A DNA stretch of 64,000 nt from Robbsia betulipollinis. Its GTDB lineage: Bacteria > Pseudomonadota > Gammaproteobacteria > Burkholderiales > Burkholderiaceae. The first letter of the stretch is position 1; every line of letters begins with the position of its first letter. A program made the position numbers and the translations under genes. The notes beneath the pieces are model-generated. The model was not told the origin of the DNA. It searched no databases and saw only the letters and a program-made list of their open reading frames with translations. Shown one piece after another: positions 18,089-26,539 of the stretch. The stretch lies in contig NZ_JAPMXC010000001.1 in NCBI RefSeq assembly GCF_026624755.1, forward strand, positions 1,708,365 to 1,772,364, read 5' to 3'.

Positions 18089-20132
18089 GATGACCGGACC
18101 CACGTCCCTCCGCGCACGCGCTCGGGCGCCCCTCGCGCCCGGCCGCCGCAGGACGGCGCTCACCGCACGCTGGTGCCTGCTGGCTAGCCTGTGGGCAGCG
18201 GTGCCGCTGCTGGGCGTCACGACCGCTCACGCGGCGCCGATCCCCTGGCGGTCGATGCAGATCGACTACGTCGCTGATCACAAGGCACTGCGCGACGTGT
18301 TGCGCGACGTCAGCGCCAGCGCCGGCGTGCCGATCTGGATCTCGCCGAAGGTCGACGGCAACGTCACCGGTCATTTCCAGTCGAGCCCGCAGCAGTTGCT
18401 CAACCGTATGTCGTCGTCGTTCGGTTTCGTGTGGTACTACGATGGCTCGGTATTACGCATTTATGGTTCCGACGAGATCACCAACGCGACGATCGGCCTG
18501 CGTACGGCCTCCACCGCGGACCTGCGCCGTTCGTTGTCGCGTTTGGCGGTGAACGATCGCCGCTTTCCGGTGCGTTACGACGACGAGGCGCGCACCGCCG
18601 TCGTCTCGGGCCCGCCGCGCTACGTGGAACTGATCGGCGACATCGCCAAGCTGGTCGATCAGAACCATCAACTGACCCAACGCGGACAGGCGGTGCGGGT
18701 CTTCCCGCTACGCTATGCATGGGCGAGCGACCATACCGTCACCGTCGATGGCCAGTCGATCAAGATCACCGGCGTGGCCACCATCCTGCGCAGCCTCTAT
18801 GAACAGGGCGGGGGACCGATCGGTTCGCAGACCGCGCCGCAGGCGGATGCGCGTCGGCTGCGCAACGTCGCCGATTCCGCGGGCGGCGGCGGGGGGGCGG
18901 ACGTGGGCACGGGCGGCGGCAGCCGGCCGCGCGCAGCCGCGTCGAACGGCGGGTGGACCGTCGGCCTGCCCGGCCTGCTGGGTGGCGGAGGGGGCGGCGG
19001 TGCCAGCCCCGGCGCGCCGTTCCCGCAGGGCGACGTGGCGAGCGGGAGCGACGGGGACGACGACGATGGCGACGTCGCGCCGCGCCGCTCGCGCTCGCGT
19101 CGCTCCCGCACCACCGATGTCTATGCCGAAGATCGGCCGGTGATCACGCCCGATCCGCGGACCAACTCGATCCTGGTGCGCGGACAGCCCGACCACATGG
19201 CGTCGTTCGAGTCCCTGATCGCCTCGCTCGACGTGCGTCCGGCGGTGGTGGAAATCGACGCGAGCATCATCGAGATCACCGACAACGCGCTGGAACAGCT
19301 GGGAGTGGACTGGCGCGCGCATTCGGGTCACACCGACATCGAGACCGGCAACGGCACGAACACGTTGGCTACCTCCACCAGCGCGATCAACCCGAGCGGC
19401 TTCAATACCTCGACGACGGCGGGTACCAGCTCGGTCACCAGCACCACGCCCGTGGGCGGCGTGTTCACCGCCGTGCTCGGCGGCGCGGGCCGTTACCTGC
19501 TGGCGCGCATCAGCGCCCTGCAGCAGACCGATCAGGCCACCCTCAATGCCAGCCCGAAGGTGGCGACGCTCGACAACGTCGAGGCGGTGATGGACAACAA
19601 GCAGACGTTCTACGTGCCGGTGTCCGGCTATCAATCCGCCGACCTGTACAGCATCTCCGCAGGGGTGTCGCTACGGGTGCTGCCGATGATCGTGCGCGGC
19701 AGCGGCGATGCCGGCGAGACGCCCCATATCCGCTTGAACGTGCATATCGAGGACGGCCAGTTGACGACGCAGACCGTCAGCAGCCTGCCGGTCGTCTCGA
19801 ACAGCACGATCGACACCCAGGCACTGATCAACCAGGGCGAGAGCCTGCTGATCGCGGGTTACGCGGTCGACCAGGATGAGCGCCAGGGAACCGGCGTGCC
19901 GGGGCTGTCGAAGATTCCGCTGATCGGCGGGCTGTTCCGCTACAAGAGCCATACCGGGCAGAAGTTCCAGCGGCTGTTCCTCGTGACGCCGCGCATCCTC
20001 ACGCCGGCGGGCGCGTACCAGCAGGATTCGGAACTGGGCATGCGTGACGAGTTGAACCTCGGCCCCACCGCGCGTTCGCGGCCGGACCGCGGCGCGCAGA
20101 TGGGCAGTTTGCAAGGAGACGGGCGGGGGTGA
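18081..20132 (+). CDS. hrcC: T3SS outer membrane secretin HrcC
   Basis: A 683-residue secretin. A long N-terminal signal region with an arginine-rich start ends near AHAAPIPW. N0/N1 domains follow (DYVADHKALRDVLRDVSASAG), then the C-terminal secretin domain with VPVSGYQSADLYSISAG and the final VPGLSKIPLIGGLFRYK motif. Between N-domains and secretin lies a ~110-residue low-complexity insert rich in Gly, Asp and Arg/Ser (about residues 255-350). It forms the outer-membrane ring of the basal body. It is translationally coupled to hrpX. Confidence 0.95.
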   Translation: MAEMTGPTSLRARARAPLAPGRRRTALTARWCLLASLWAAVPLLGVTTAHAAPIPWRSMQIDYVADHKALRDVLRDVSASAGVPIWISPKVDGNVTGHFQSSPQQLLNRMSSSFGFVWYYDGSVLRIYGSDEITNATIGLRTASTADLRRSLSRLAVNDRRFPVRYDDEARTAVVSGPPRYVELIGDIAKLVDQNHQLTQRGQAVRVFPLRYAWASDHTVTVDGQSIKITGVATILRSLYEQGGGPIGSQTAPQADARRLRNVADSAGGGGGADVGTGGGSRPRAAASNGGWTVGLPGLLGGGGGGGASPGAPFPQGDVASGSDGDDDDGDVAPRRSRSRRSRTTDVYAEDRPVITPDPRTNSILVRGQPDHMASFESLIASLDVRPAVVEIDASIIEITDNALEQLGVDWRAHSGHTDIETGNGTNTLATSTSAINPSGFNTSTTAGTSSVTSTTPVGGVFTAVLGGAGRYLLARISALQQTDQATLNASPKVATLDNVEAVMDNKQTFYVPVSGYQSADLYSISAGVSLRVLPMIVRGSGDAGETPHIRLNVHIEDGQLTTQTVSSLPVVSNSTIDTQALINQGESLLIAGYAVDQDERQGTGVPGLSKIPLIGGLFRYKSHTGQKFQRLFLVTPRILTPAGAYQQDSELGMRDELNLGPTARSRPDRGAQMGSLQGDGRG

Positions 20133-20189
20133 GGTGAGCGGCGCCGCGGGTAGGGCGCGCACAGATGACACATGCACGGCGTGGGCGAG

Positions 20190-20223
20190 AAGGGGCGAGC
20201 CCGACGGCGTGGGCGGCCCCTTT
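20190..20223 (+). terminator. Weak terminator hairpin after hrcC
   Basis: Outer arms AAGGGGC and GCCCCTT with an inner GCCC/GGGC pair form a GC-rich hairpin followed by only three Ts. It lies 58 bp after the hrcC stop codon and before the hrpF promoter, so it may separate the two transcripts. Confidence 0.45.
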
Positions 20224-20260
20224 CGTTCTCATGGAAATTTCTCCGCCGAGAGAGGGCGGA

Positions 20261-20323
20261 TTCGCTCGCGCGTTTCCGCCTTCGTTTTTGTAATGCCCCG
20301 TAATGTTCCCTGCTTCGCATAAT
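20261..20323 (+). promoter_or_regulatory. Perfect PIP box and -10-like element for hrpF
   Basis: TTCGC-N15-TTCGT at 20261-20285 is followed after 32 bp by CATAAT (20318-20323), close to a -10 hexamer though not a strict TANNNT. The hrpF ATG follows 63 bp later. Confidence 0.8.
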
Positions 20324-20386
20324 CGGACGCACCGCCTAACCAGCGGCCGCGTCGGACTGTCGGCATCTCGAATAGAGGAGGGAACG

Positions 20387-22277
20387 ATGGATCTCAGAAT
20401 CTCCGTCGCTGCATCGGGCGAAGCCACGCCGAACGAACCGGACGATGCGACGCCGGTCGACACCGCCGCCGAAGCGATCACGTTGGGCCTGGCCGGTATG
20501 TTCGGTTCGGCGGGCAGCATACGCGCGCTGCGCATGCAGTCGGCATGCGGCGCGACGCGCGAATCGTGCGACAGCGGTGCCGCAGCGTCCCCGGACGCCT
20601 TGCCGGTGACCTCGGGGTCGGCGAATACCCTGCGCATCGAGACTGTCGTGCCGGCGACCACCGACACCGGCGCCAGCGCCAGCACCGACACCGGCGCCAG
20701 CGCCAGCACCGACGCCACCGCCGATGAACCCAGCGCAGCCGACCGTGCCCGCCTCGCCGCGAGCGGCGGCAATCCCACACTGACCGACGACGAGATGGCG
20801 ACACTCGCGGTTCTGGATCGGCATGCGGCGGCACTCAAGGGGAAGGTCTCCGATCTGCAATCGAAGATCGACGACCCGAAGACGCCGTCCGATCTGAAAG
20901 CCGCGCTCCAAAAGCTCAAGGACGATCCCGCGTTGCGCGACATGCTCGATGCCGGCAAGAAAGGCAAGGTGGACGGCAGGATCGGCGTCGACGACGTGAT
21001 CCGGCTGGTCGCGAAACATCCGGAAATGGTGGCGTACCAGCGGAAACAGGCGGCGGCCTTCGTCGCCAACTACATTCCGTCCGATGCGGCAGACGGCGAT
21101 ACGCAGCCACGCGCGATGACGAGCAATGACGCGATGCGCGAGCTGTACCGGTATTCGGATTATCTGCCGAAGCACATCTCCAAGGCATCGCTGCAGGCCC
21201 GCGTCGATGGCACCGGCAGCGAGGGCAAGACGCCGCCGCAGCTCGTCGCGGCGGCGAAACACATGCTCGATCATCCCGACGCGTTCCAGAGCGTGGCGGG
21301 CGACGGCACGTCGATCTCCCGCGGGCACCTGGAAGATGCGATCTCGAAAAAAATCACGCTGACCGAGAGCGAGACCGATACGTTGCAGACCATCGGCGCG
21401 AATCGCGATGCGTTCTTCGGCGGCGGCAATCTGACGCGCGACAAGCTTCGCACGATGTCGACCGACCCGAATGCGAGCGACGCGGTCAAAACCGCCGCGC
21501 AGCAATTATTGAACGATCCATTGCTGTTCGGCATGCTCGATAACGGCAAGAAGGGCCATTCCGGCAATCCGCTCTACGCGGCCGACGACGGCAAGATCGG
21601 CGGAGGGGATTTCGACAGCTTTACCCGGAACCTGGAAAGCTTCGGCCAGTATGTCGCCACGCCGCCACCCACATCGGCGGCCACGTCGCTGGGAGTGCCG
21701 GCGACCTCGGCGATGAGCGCGGCGGCGACGCGTTCTCCGGCGGACGGCGCGGCAATTCAAGCCATGCAGGCCGGCACCCAGAATCAGCCCAAACAGAAAA
21801 AGTCGAAGGGCGGGGGATTCATGAAATTCCTCAAGGGCCTCCTGCACGTTTTCTCGAAAATCCTCGACGTGGTGTCGACGGTGCTGGACGCGCTGGCCAG
21901 GATCCCGGGCATCGGCGTGCTGTTCGCCGGCGCGTCGATGGCCGCGAAAACGGTTTCCGGACAACTCGAAGTGGCATCGGTCGCGGCGGGCGGGGGGGGG
22001 TAGGTCGGCCATTCGGGCGGCGGAGAAGCAAGCCGGCATCGGCATGGCGGAGGCGGCGGTGGGCATCGCGGCGCTGCCGGGCGCGGGTGGCGCGATCGCC
22101 AGGGGGGCGGTCGATGGCATCGAGGCGGATGTCACCGTCGGCGCGAAACAAGGCGTGGGCGAGGCGGAACGTGCGAGCGTCGAGTCGGGACTGCGGGAAG
22201 GCGTGACCGATGTCGCCCGGGATCAAACCAGCGACCAGGCCCAGCAGGCATATCAAAACCATCACGCCACCGCCTGA
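20387..22277 (+). CDS. hrpF: HrpF/PopF/NopX-type translocon protein, frameshifted at a G9 run
   Basis: From the ATG at 20387 (strong GAGGAGGG site) the frame gives 538 residues and stops at TAG 22001-22003, directly after nine Gs. The +1 frame continues without a stop to 22277 and encodes ~90 more residues (RSAIRAAEKQAG..., then GIAALPGAGGAIA). Removing one G would give a 629-residue protein. The family is recognised by repeated modules ending in LDxGKKG...DGxIG (about residues 180-215 and 380-430), and by the hydrophobic C-terminal region (FMKFLKGLLHVFSKILDVV). HrpF-type proteins insert in the plant membrane and are needed for effector entry. As sequenced, the C-terminal part is lost. This could be a sequencing error, a slippage-based on/off switch or a true mutation. 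Confidence 0.82.
20660..20707 (+). repeat. 24-bp tandem repeat in hrpF
   Basis: Two identical 24-bp copies followed by a partial third encode repeated Thr-Asp-Thr-Gly-Ala-Ser-Ala-Ser in the disordered N-terminal region of the HrpF-like protein. The period keeps the frame. Confidence 0.85.
21992..22000 (+). repeat. G9 homopolymer at the hrpF frameshift point
   Basis: Nine consecutive Gs precede the premature TAG. G8 or G11 would restore the frame into the conserved-looking C-terminal part. A C9 run at 34867-34875 in the porin gene, of the same length, is in frame, so such runs are not always miscalled here. Confidence 0.9.
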
Positions 22278-22357
22278 GCGCAACCGCACGGAGCACGCGG
22301 CAGGCATGCTCCGATCTCCGCGGCCCGCGACCCCGCAGGCGCGGCTTTCCTTCAATC

Positions 22358-22410
22358 GTGGCTTCCCCCCCTTGCACCCCGCAACAACGGGCAGCAAGGG
22401 GGGAAGCCAC
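22358..22410. repeat. Long inverted repeat after hrpF
   Basis: A 17-base arm (gtggcttc...ttgc) pairs with its complement (gcaag...gaagccac) across an 18-base loop, with one bulged C (seven Cs against six Gs). It lacks a following T tract. It could act as a bidirectional transcription barrier or mRNA 3'-end stabiliser between hrpF and hrpG. Confidence 0.6.
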
Positions 22411-22511
22411 GCGCGCCCGCCGCGCGACGCCATGCTCCCGATCGATATCGCTTTTCCCCAACCCTTGCGGCGCCTGTTACTTTTGTAACTGAATGTAAAA
22501 AGTGCAATGAG

Positions 22512-22554
22512 CCGGTTACCGGACATTGGCATTTTGACTGTGCGGTACCGCACA
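22512..22554. promoter_or_regulatory. Two palindromes upstream of hrpG, candidate operators
   Basis: TGTGCGGTACCGCACA (22539-22554) is a perfect 16-bp palindrome, and CCGGTTACCGG (22512-22522) is a nearby 11-bp one. Both sit in an AT-rich region about 280-320 bp before the hrpG start, as expected for binding sites of dimeric regulators. Which protein binds cannot be read from the sequence. Confidence 0.45.
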
Positions 22555-22830
22555 TAGCAAAGAAAGCTTTGTAAGGATAGGTAAGACCGGGACGTTGAGT
22601 CTTTCGATTATTACGGTTTGATGAATAGATTAAAAATGGTTCGAACTCAATCCGGAACTTAATACCTGTCCGGTAGTTGGGTTGATTGAATCGAGATTTA
22701 CAATTTAGAAAAATTAATCTTTGCTGGAATTCTCCACTCTATTATTCAAGCAATGTATGACCGCGACTCGGCCCCCTTGGCGCTCCCCCGTCGTCAAGGC
22801 TGCCCCAAACGTCAAACAAAGGAAAATTTC

Positions 22831-23574
22831 GTGATACTTGCCATGTTGACGAAAAGCGAAACCGTAAAGGACATGATTTCCGCGTTTGCGACTCTTGAAG
22901 ACGATTGCCAACCCCTGCATTTTGAACTGCGTACCGACCTGATCCGCCACCTGTCATCCCGCGCGGCCATCGACGTGGTGATCGTCGATGCCGACGAGGA
23001 TCTCGACGCGGTTGGCCGTCTCGCATCGTGGCGCGCCTGCCATGCCCGCACGGATTTTGCCATTCTTGTCATCGGCCAGTTCCTGCTGCCGACCGCCATG
23101 GCCCGCGCATTCGAAATGGGCGGCGACGACATCGTCGTCGGCCCGTTCAACGTGGGTGAGCTGTATGCGCGCGCGGCGCGGTGCGCGTCCCGGTTGAAGA
23201 GTCAAGGCCAGGACACGACCCAGATCGAACTGGGCGACTACGTGCTGGACCAATGGTCGCAGCGCGTGACGTTCCGCGGGAAAGACGTCAAGCTGACGGC
23301 CCGCGAATTTTCGATCGCCTGGCTGTTTTTCTCCAGCCCGGGCGCTTTGTTGAGTCGGCCCCGCATCGCGTTGGAAATATGGGGGCAGGGCGCCGATCAA
23401 GTCGGCCGCGCGCTGGAACAGCATATCTACAAGCTGCGTCGCAAGCTGTGCCTGACGGAAGGCGAAAGCATCGAATTGAAAGCGGTATATTCGGCGGGCT
23501 ACCGGCTAGAGCCTGCCGCCGGGAGCGGTAGATCGTCCGCTTCCTTTCTGCCAGTGGAGATGCGACGCTGCTGA
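22831..23574 (+). CDS. hrpG: OmpR-family response regulator HrpG
   Basis: A 247-residue protein with a receiver domain (VILAMLTKSE...VVIVDADEDLD...ILVIGQF) and a C-terminal winged-helix DNA-binding domain (LTAREFSIAWLFFSSPGALLSRPRI, then QHIYKLRRKL and VYSAGYRL). HrpG proteins of this type sit at the top of the hrp cascade and switch on hrpX/hrpB. The GTG at 22831 is chosen because AAAGGA lies seven bases upstream and it begins exactly at the first receiver strand; an upstream ATG at 22753 has no ribosome site. No sensor kinase gene lies beside it, as is usual for HrpG. Its location within the hrp cluster supports the assignment. Confidence 0.83.
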   Translation: MILAMLTKSETVKDMISAFATLEDDCQPLHFELRTDLIRHLSSRAAIDVVIVDADEDLDAVGRLASWRACHARTDFAILVIGQFLLPTAMARAFEMGGDDIVVGPFNVGELYARAARCASRLKSQGQDTTQIELGDYVLDQWSQRVTFRGKDVKLTAREFSIAWLFFSSPGALLSRPRIALEIWGQGADQVGRALEQHIYKLRRKLCLTEGESIELKAVYSAGYRLEPAAGSGRSSASFLPVEMRRC

Positions 23575-23667
23575 TCGAGAGATGTCGCGTGTGACGAAGT
23601 GCGCTCGCACATGCGTATGCCCTTTGGCCGGGGGCCGACCCTCGCGTCGGTCCTGGCCTGCGAGAAC

Positions 23668-24177
23668 CTAACTCGGCCGCGTCAGCTCCGCCGCCTTTGC
23701 GGGTCCCAGCTTCTGCATTTCGAACGACTGGCTCGCTATCTGTATCGCCGCTTGATATTTAATGGCCTGTTCCTGAAGGCGAGCGCCTTGCAACATGTCC
23801 GGGTTCTCCAATCGTGCCTCGGGCGCCGGTTGTTCCGGGACATGGGGCGGGCGAGCATCGTCGGCCGGCGCGGGAGGCCTGCGGGATTCCATCGGATGGA
23901 CATTCGCATCACGCAGTCGCGCTGTTTCCGCGATGACTGCGGGCCGCGCGGGCTCCGGTAGGGATTGCGACCGCGGGCGCCGCAACGGGGCTGGTCGGCC
24001 AACGCCATCGGCACGCGCGCTCAGTCCCCCGAGCGACCCTTGCGAGTGGGAACGCCGCAACGCGTTCGGCGCGCCCGTGGGCCGGGCGCCGGGTGACGGT
24101 TCCGTGTGGGCGTTATGTTCGCTCGGGTTGATCCGGCCGACATGGCCTCCAGTAGGGGGAAGGACAGGAAGCGGCAT
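23668..24177 (-). CDS. Proline-rich hypothetical protein, candidate T3SS-linked secreted protein
   Basis: A 169-residue protein with a Pro/Arg/Ser-rich disordered first two thirds (MPLPVLPPTGGHVG...) and a helical C-terminal ~45 residues (LQEQAIKYQAAIQIASQSFEMQ). No Sec signal, membrane segment or known domain is visible. It follows the hpa2-like gene on the same strand by about 50 bp, so the two are probably co-transcribed, and both adjoin hrpG. Disordered N-terminus plus helical C-terminus is seen in many secreted T3SS components, and the helix vaguely recalls rod/needle subunits, but that is inference. AGGA lies eight bases before the ATG. Confidence 0.55.
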   Translation of the reverse strand: MPLPVLPPTGGHVGRINPSEHNAHTEPSPGARPTGAPNALRRSHSQGSLGGLSARADGVGRPAPLRRPRSQSLPEPARPAVIAETARLRDANVHPMESRRPPAPADDARPPHVPEQPAPEARLENPDMLQGARLQEQAIKYQAAIQIASQSFEMQKLGPAKAAELTRPS

Positions 24178-24228
24178 CGTCGAAATCCTAAAGAAGAGGG
24201 GAAAAGCGCTGAGTGAACGGGATACGCC

Positions 24229-24822
24229 TCATTCGAGCATGGCCGCAGCCTCCGCGGTGCTCAAGCCGACTCGCCGCATCGCCGAGACCGGTTCCTGCGC
24301 GGGGGACGGTCTATTCCGTTTCGCGTGGAGGCGCGAGGCAGCCCGATCGTCGTTTGCGTCCGTTTCGGCCATGTCCTGCGCGTCGGGTGCATTCAGCAGA
24401 TGCCAGCCGCGCAAAATCCGGGAAACTTGCGCGGCATAGCCGTCACGTAGCGTCGGCGTCGCGGAATGGTACGCCCCCACCGCGGCCCATGTATTGCCAT
24501 AGCGTACGATCTGATTGCGCAGATGCCACGCGGCAATGTAGACGTTCTTGCAGGGCTGCATCAACACGGACGCGTCCACGCCGTAGCGCGACAGCTGCCG
24601 CAGGTGAATCGAATTGATCTGCATGACGCCGTAGTCGACCGAGCCGTTCTCGTTGACGTGTTTCGCCGCGGGTTGATTGTGCGATTCGATCCAGGCGATG
24701 GCGCGCAGGACATTCGCATTGACGTGGTGAAAAGCCGCGGCGTCATCGAAGCAGTTCGCCTGCGCCAGCCGCCAGGGAGCCAGCAAGAGCAGTAAACAAA
24801 ATAGAACGCCGGCCACCCTCAT
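24229..24822 (-). CDS. hpa2: Hpa2-like lytic transglycosylase
   Basis: A 197-residue protein with a clear Sec signal peptide (MRVAGVLFCLLLLLAPWRLAQA) and a GH23/SLT domain: catalytic Glu in AIAWIESHNQ, then NENGSVDYGVMQINS and NTWAAVGAYHSATP. Such enzymes (Hpa2, IpgF, HopAJ types) cut peptidoglycan locally so the secretion machine can cross the periplasm. Hpa2 lies at the edge of hrp clusters in Xanthomonas, as here. The start at 24822 has GGAG seven bases upstream. The C-terminal ~50 residues are a charged tail beyond the catalytic domain. Confidence 0.88.
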   Translation of the reverse strand: MRVAGVLFCLLLLLAPWRLAQANCFDDAAAFHHVNANVLRAIAWIESHNQPAAKHVNENGSVDYGVMQINSIHLRQLSRYGVDASVLMQPCKNVYIAAWHLRNQIVRYGNTWAAVGAYHSATPTLRDGYAAQVSRILRGWHLLNAPDAQDMAETDANDDRAASRLHAKRNRPSPAQEPVSAMRRVGLSTAEAAAMLE

Positions 24823-25132
24823 TGTCTTTCTCCATGATCGCTCGCAGGATAAAAGCAGGCAGGGAGGGGCGGGCGGAATCGTTTCGTCATTGGCACCATC
24901 ATTTCGGTCGAATGGCGCTTTTTTCGAAAGGACGCAACGTTTTCCATAACGAAACGTCGCGTGGATGCGCGTTCCAGGATCCGCTACCCGCGGTTCACGC
25001 GGCCAGGCGGCATCGAATGCGACTGGTGCCATGATGAAAGCGCTGGAATTTCCTTCGGTATGGGGAGCGAAGGCGTTCATCCCGGAGCGAAGCGAAACGA
25101 AACGAATCCGGCGCCGGCGCCACGCCGGGCGG
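24823..25132. other. 310-bp gap holding an orphan PIP box and a CGAAA-like tract
   Basis: The gap between hpa2 and the LysR remnant holds a perfect plus-strand PIP box (24883-24907) without a recognisable gene downstream, and a short gcgaagcgaaacgaaacgaa tract at about 25087-25107. No convincing coding sequence was found. Confidence 0.5.
24883..24907 (+). promoter_or_regulatory. Orphan perfect PIP box
   Basis: TTCGT-N15-TTCGG is an exact PIP match on the plus strand, but no good -10 element and no intact plus-strand gene follow; the DNA ahead is the decayed LysR/MFS region. It may be a chance match, or the remains of the promoter of a lost effector gene. Confidence 0.35.
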
Positions 25133-25585
25133 TCACAATGCTTCGATCAGCGCCTTGCCGTGCGTCACGCAGAAACCGCGGCAAACGTCGTGTGCGGCCT
25201 GTTCGGCCGCGAGCGTGGCGACCCCCGCATCGGCGCGCCGACACATGGCCACGACGATCGGTGGCGGCGCGTGCAGACCCGTCAACGCCACCAGTTCGCC
25301 GCTGTCGAGATAGGCGGTGACCAGCAAGCTCGGCACGGCGGCGACGCCGTAACCGTCCCTGAGCAAATGGATCATCGCCGCCACCGACGGCATGCACGTC
25401 ACGCGCGTCTCGGACAGCGGCACGTTGTTATGGACCGCGAGGCGGGTGACCATCGCGTCCACGGCGATGTGCGGCGCGGTTCCTCGCCCGAAGGTCAGGA
25501 TGGGCCAGCGCAACATCGCGCGCGCGAGGGACGCGGGATCGGAAGGCAGCAGGCCGCGCTGGGCGATCCAGTGCACGGGATAACT
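25133..25585 (-). pseudogene. LysR-family regulator, C-terminal fragment
   Basis: About 150 residues of the effector-binding half of a LysR regulator remain (PVHWIAQRGLLPSD, CMPSVAAMIHLLRDGYGVAAVPS). The DNA-binding N-terminal domain is missing: the reading continues upstream only to about 25585, where the sequence becomes an MFS transporter gene on the other strand. The remaining part resembles the same region of the LysR protein at 27588-28523 (SVAAMIKLAQKGFGAAVMPS). Confidence 0.8.
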
Positions 25586-26485
25586 GGCTTGACGTCGGCG
25601 GTGGGCGGTTGGGCGGCCGGCATCCTGTCCGACCGGGTGGGCCGCGTCAGGACGCTGCAGATCACGATGTCTGGTTCGCGGTATTCACCCTGCTGTGTGC
25701 GCTGGCGCAGGACTTCGGTCAGTTGTTGTGGGCGCGCGGTTTGACGGGCCTGGGTTTCGGGGGCGAATGGACCGCGGGCGCGGTGCTGATCGGCGAGGTG
25801 ATCCGACCGCGTGATCGTGGCAAGGCCGTGGGCATGGTGCAGGCGGGGTGGGCGTTGGGGTGGGGGCTCTCGACGCTGCTGTTCACCGTGGTCTATTCAT
25901 GGGTACCGGCCGCCTATGCCTGGCGCGTGCTGTTCGCCATCGGCATCCTGCCCGCTCCCTTCGTGATCTACATCCGTCGCTTCGTCGACGAGCCGGAGGT
26001 GCACCGCAAGCAGCAGCGCATGAATGCCACGGAAGCGAAATCGTCCTCGATGCTCGACATCTTCGCGCCCGGCATCCTGTGGACCACCATCCGGGCGTCG
26101 GTGCTGGCCACCGGCGTGCAGGGCGGCTACTACGCGGTAACCACCTGGCTGCCCACCTATCTGAAAACCGAGAAAGGCCTGAGCATCATCGGCACCGGCG
26201 GCTACCTGGGCGTCATCATCGCGGGTTCATACTGCGGGTATCTGACGGGCGCGTGGTTGAGCGACAGGATCGGCAGAAAACGGGCAGATGCGTGGATCGG
26301 GTCAGGGTTTTTGCTACACCATGGGACGCGCGGCGGGCGCGACGTTCCCCTTCCTCATCGGCCATGTCTCGCAATCCATGTCCCTTGGTCATGCGATCGG
26401 CTTGTTCGCCGCGGCGGCCTATGGCATCGTGATTTTCGCGGCCCTCACGTTGCCTGAAACCCGGGGACGGGAACTGGCGCCCTGA
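25586..26485 (+). pseudogene. Decayed MFS transporter (aromatic acid:H+ symporter-like)
   Basis: Parts of one MFS protein appear in successive frames: GLTSAVGGWAAGILSDRVGR (from about 25590), then WFAVFTLLCALAQDFGQLLWARGLTGLGFGGEW after a one-base shift near 25671, then a third frame from 26288 (GSGQGFCYTMGRAAGATFPF, ending LPETRGRELAP). Around 26280-26310 an internal segment of several membrane helices is also missing, since DRIGRKR runs straight into RGSGQGFCY. The N-terminal helices are absent at the LysR junction. The gene cannot make a functional transporter. Confidence 0.85.
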
Positions 26486-26539
26486 GCGACGTGGGTCGCG
26501 CGGGAGGTCGATGTCATCGATGTCCACACGCGGCGCGGG

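Larger units (their letters stand above)
22278..22830. other. 553-bp intergenic region between hrpF and hrpG
   Basis: The left part is GC-rich and holds a long inverted repeat; the right part (about 22470-22830) is distinctly AT-rich and holds two palindromes and presumably the hrpG promoter. No convincing coding frame, PIP box or RNA gene was found. Confidence 0.6.

Noticed and set aside
20387-22003. EF-hand calcium sites in the HrpF-like repeats
   Set aside because: The repeated LDxGKKG...DGxIG segments resemble EF-hand loops, but similar repeats are a feature of the HrpF/NopX family and the spacing of acidic residues is irregular.
25087-25107. PIP-type site made from the repeated CGAA tract
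   Set aside because: The CGAA copies are five bases apart; no pair has the required spacing.
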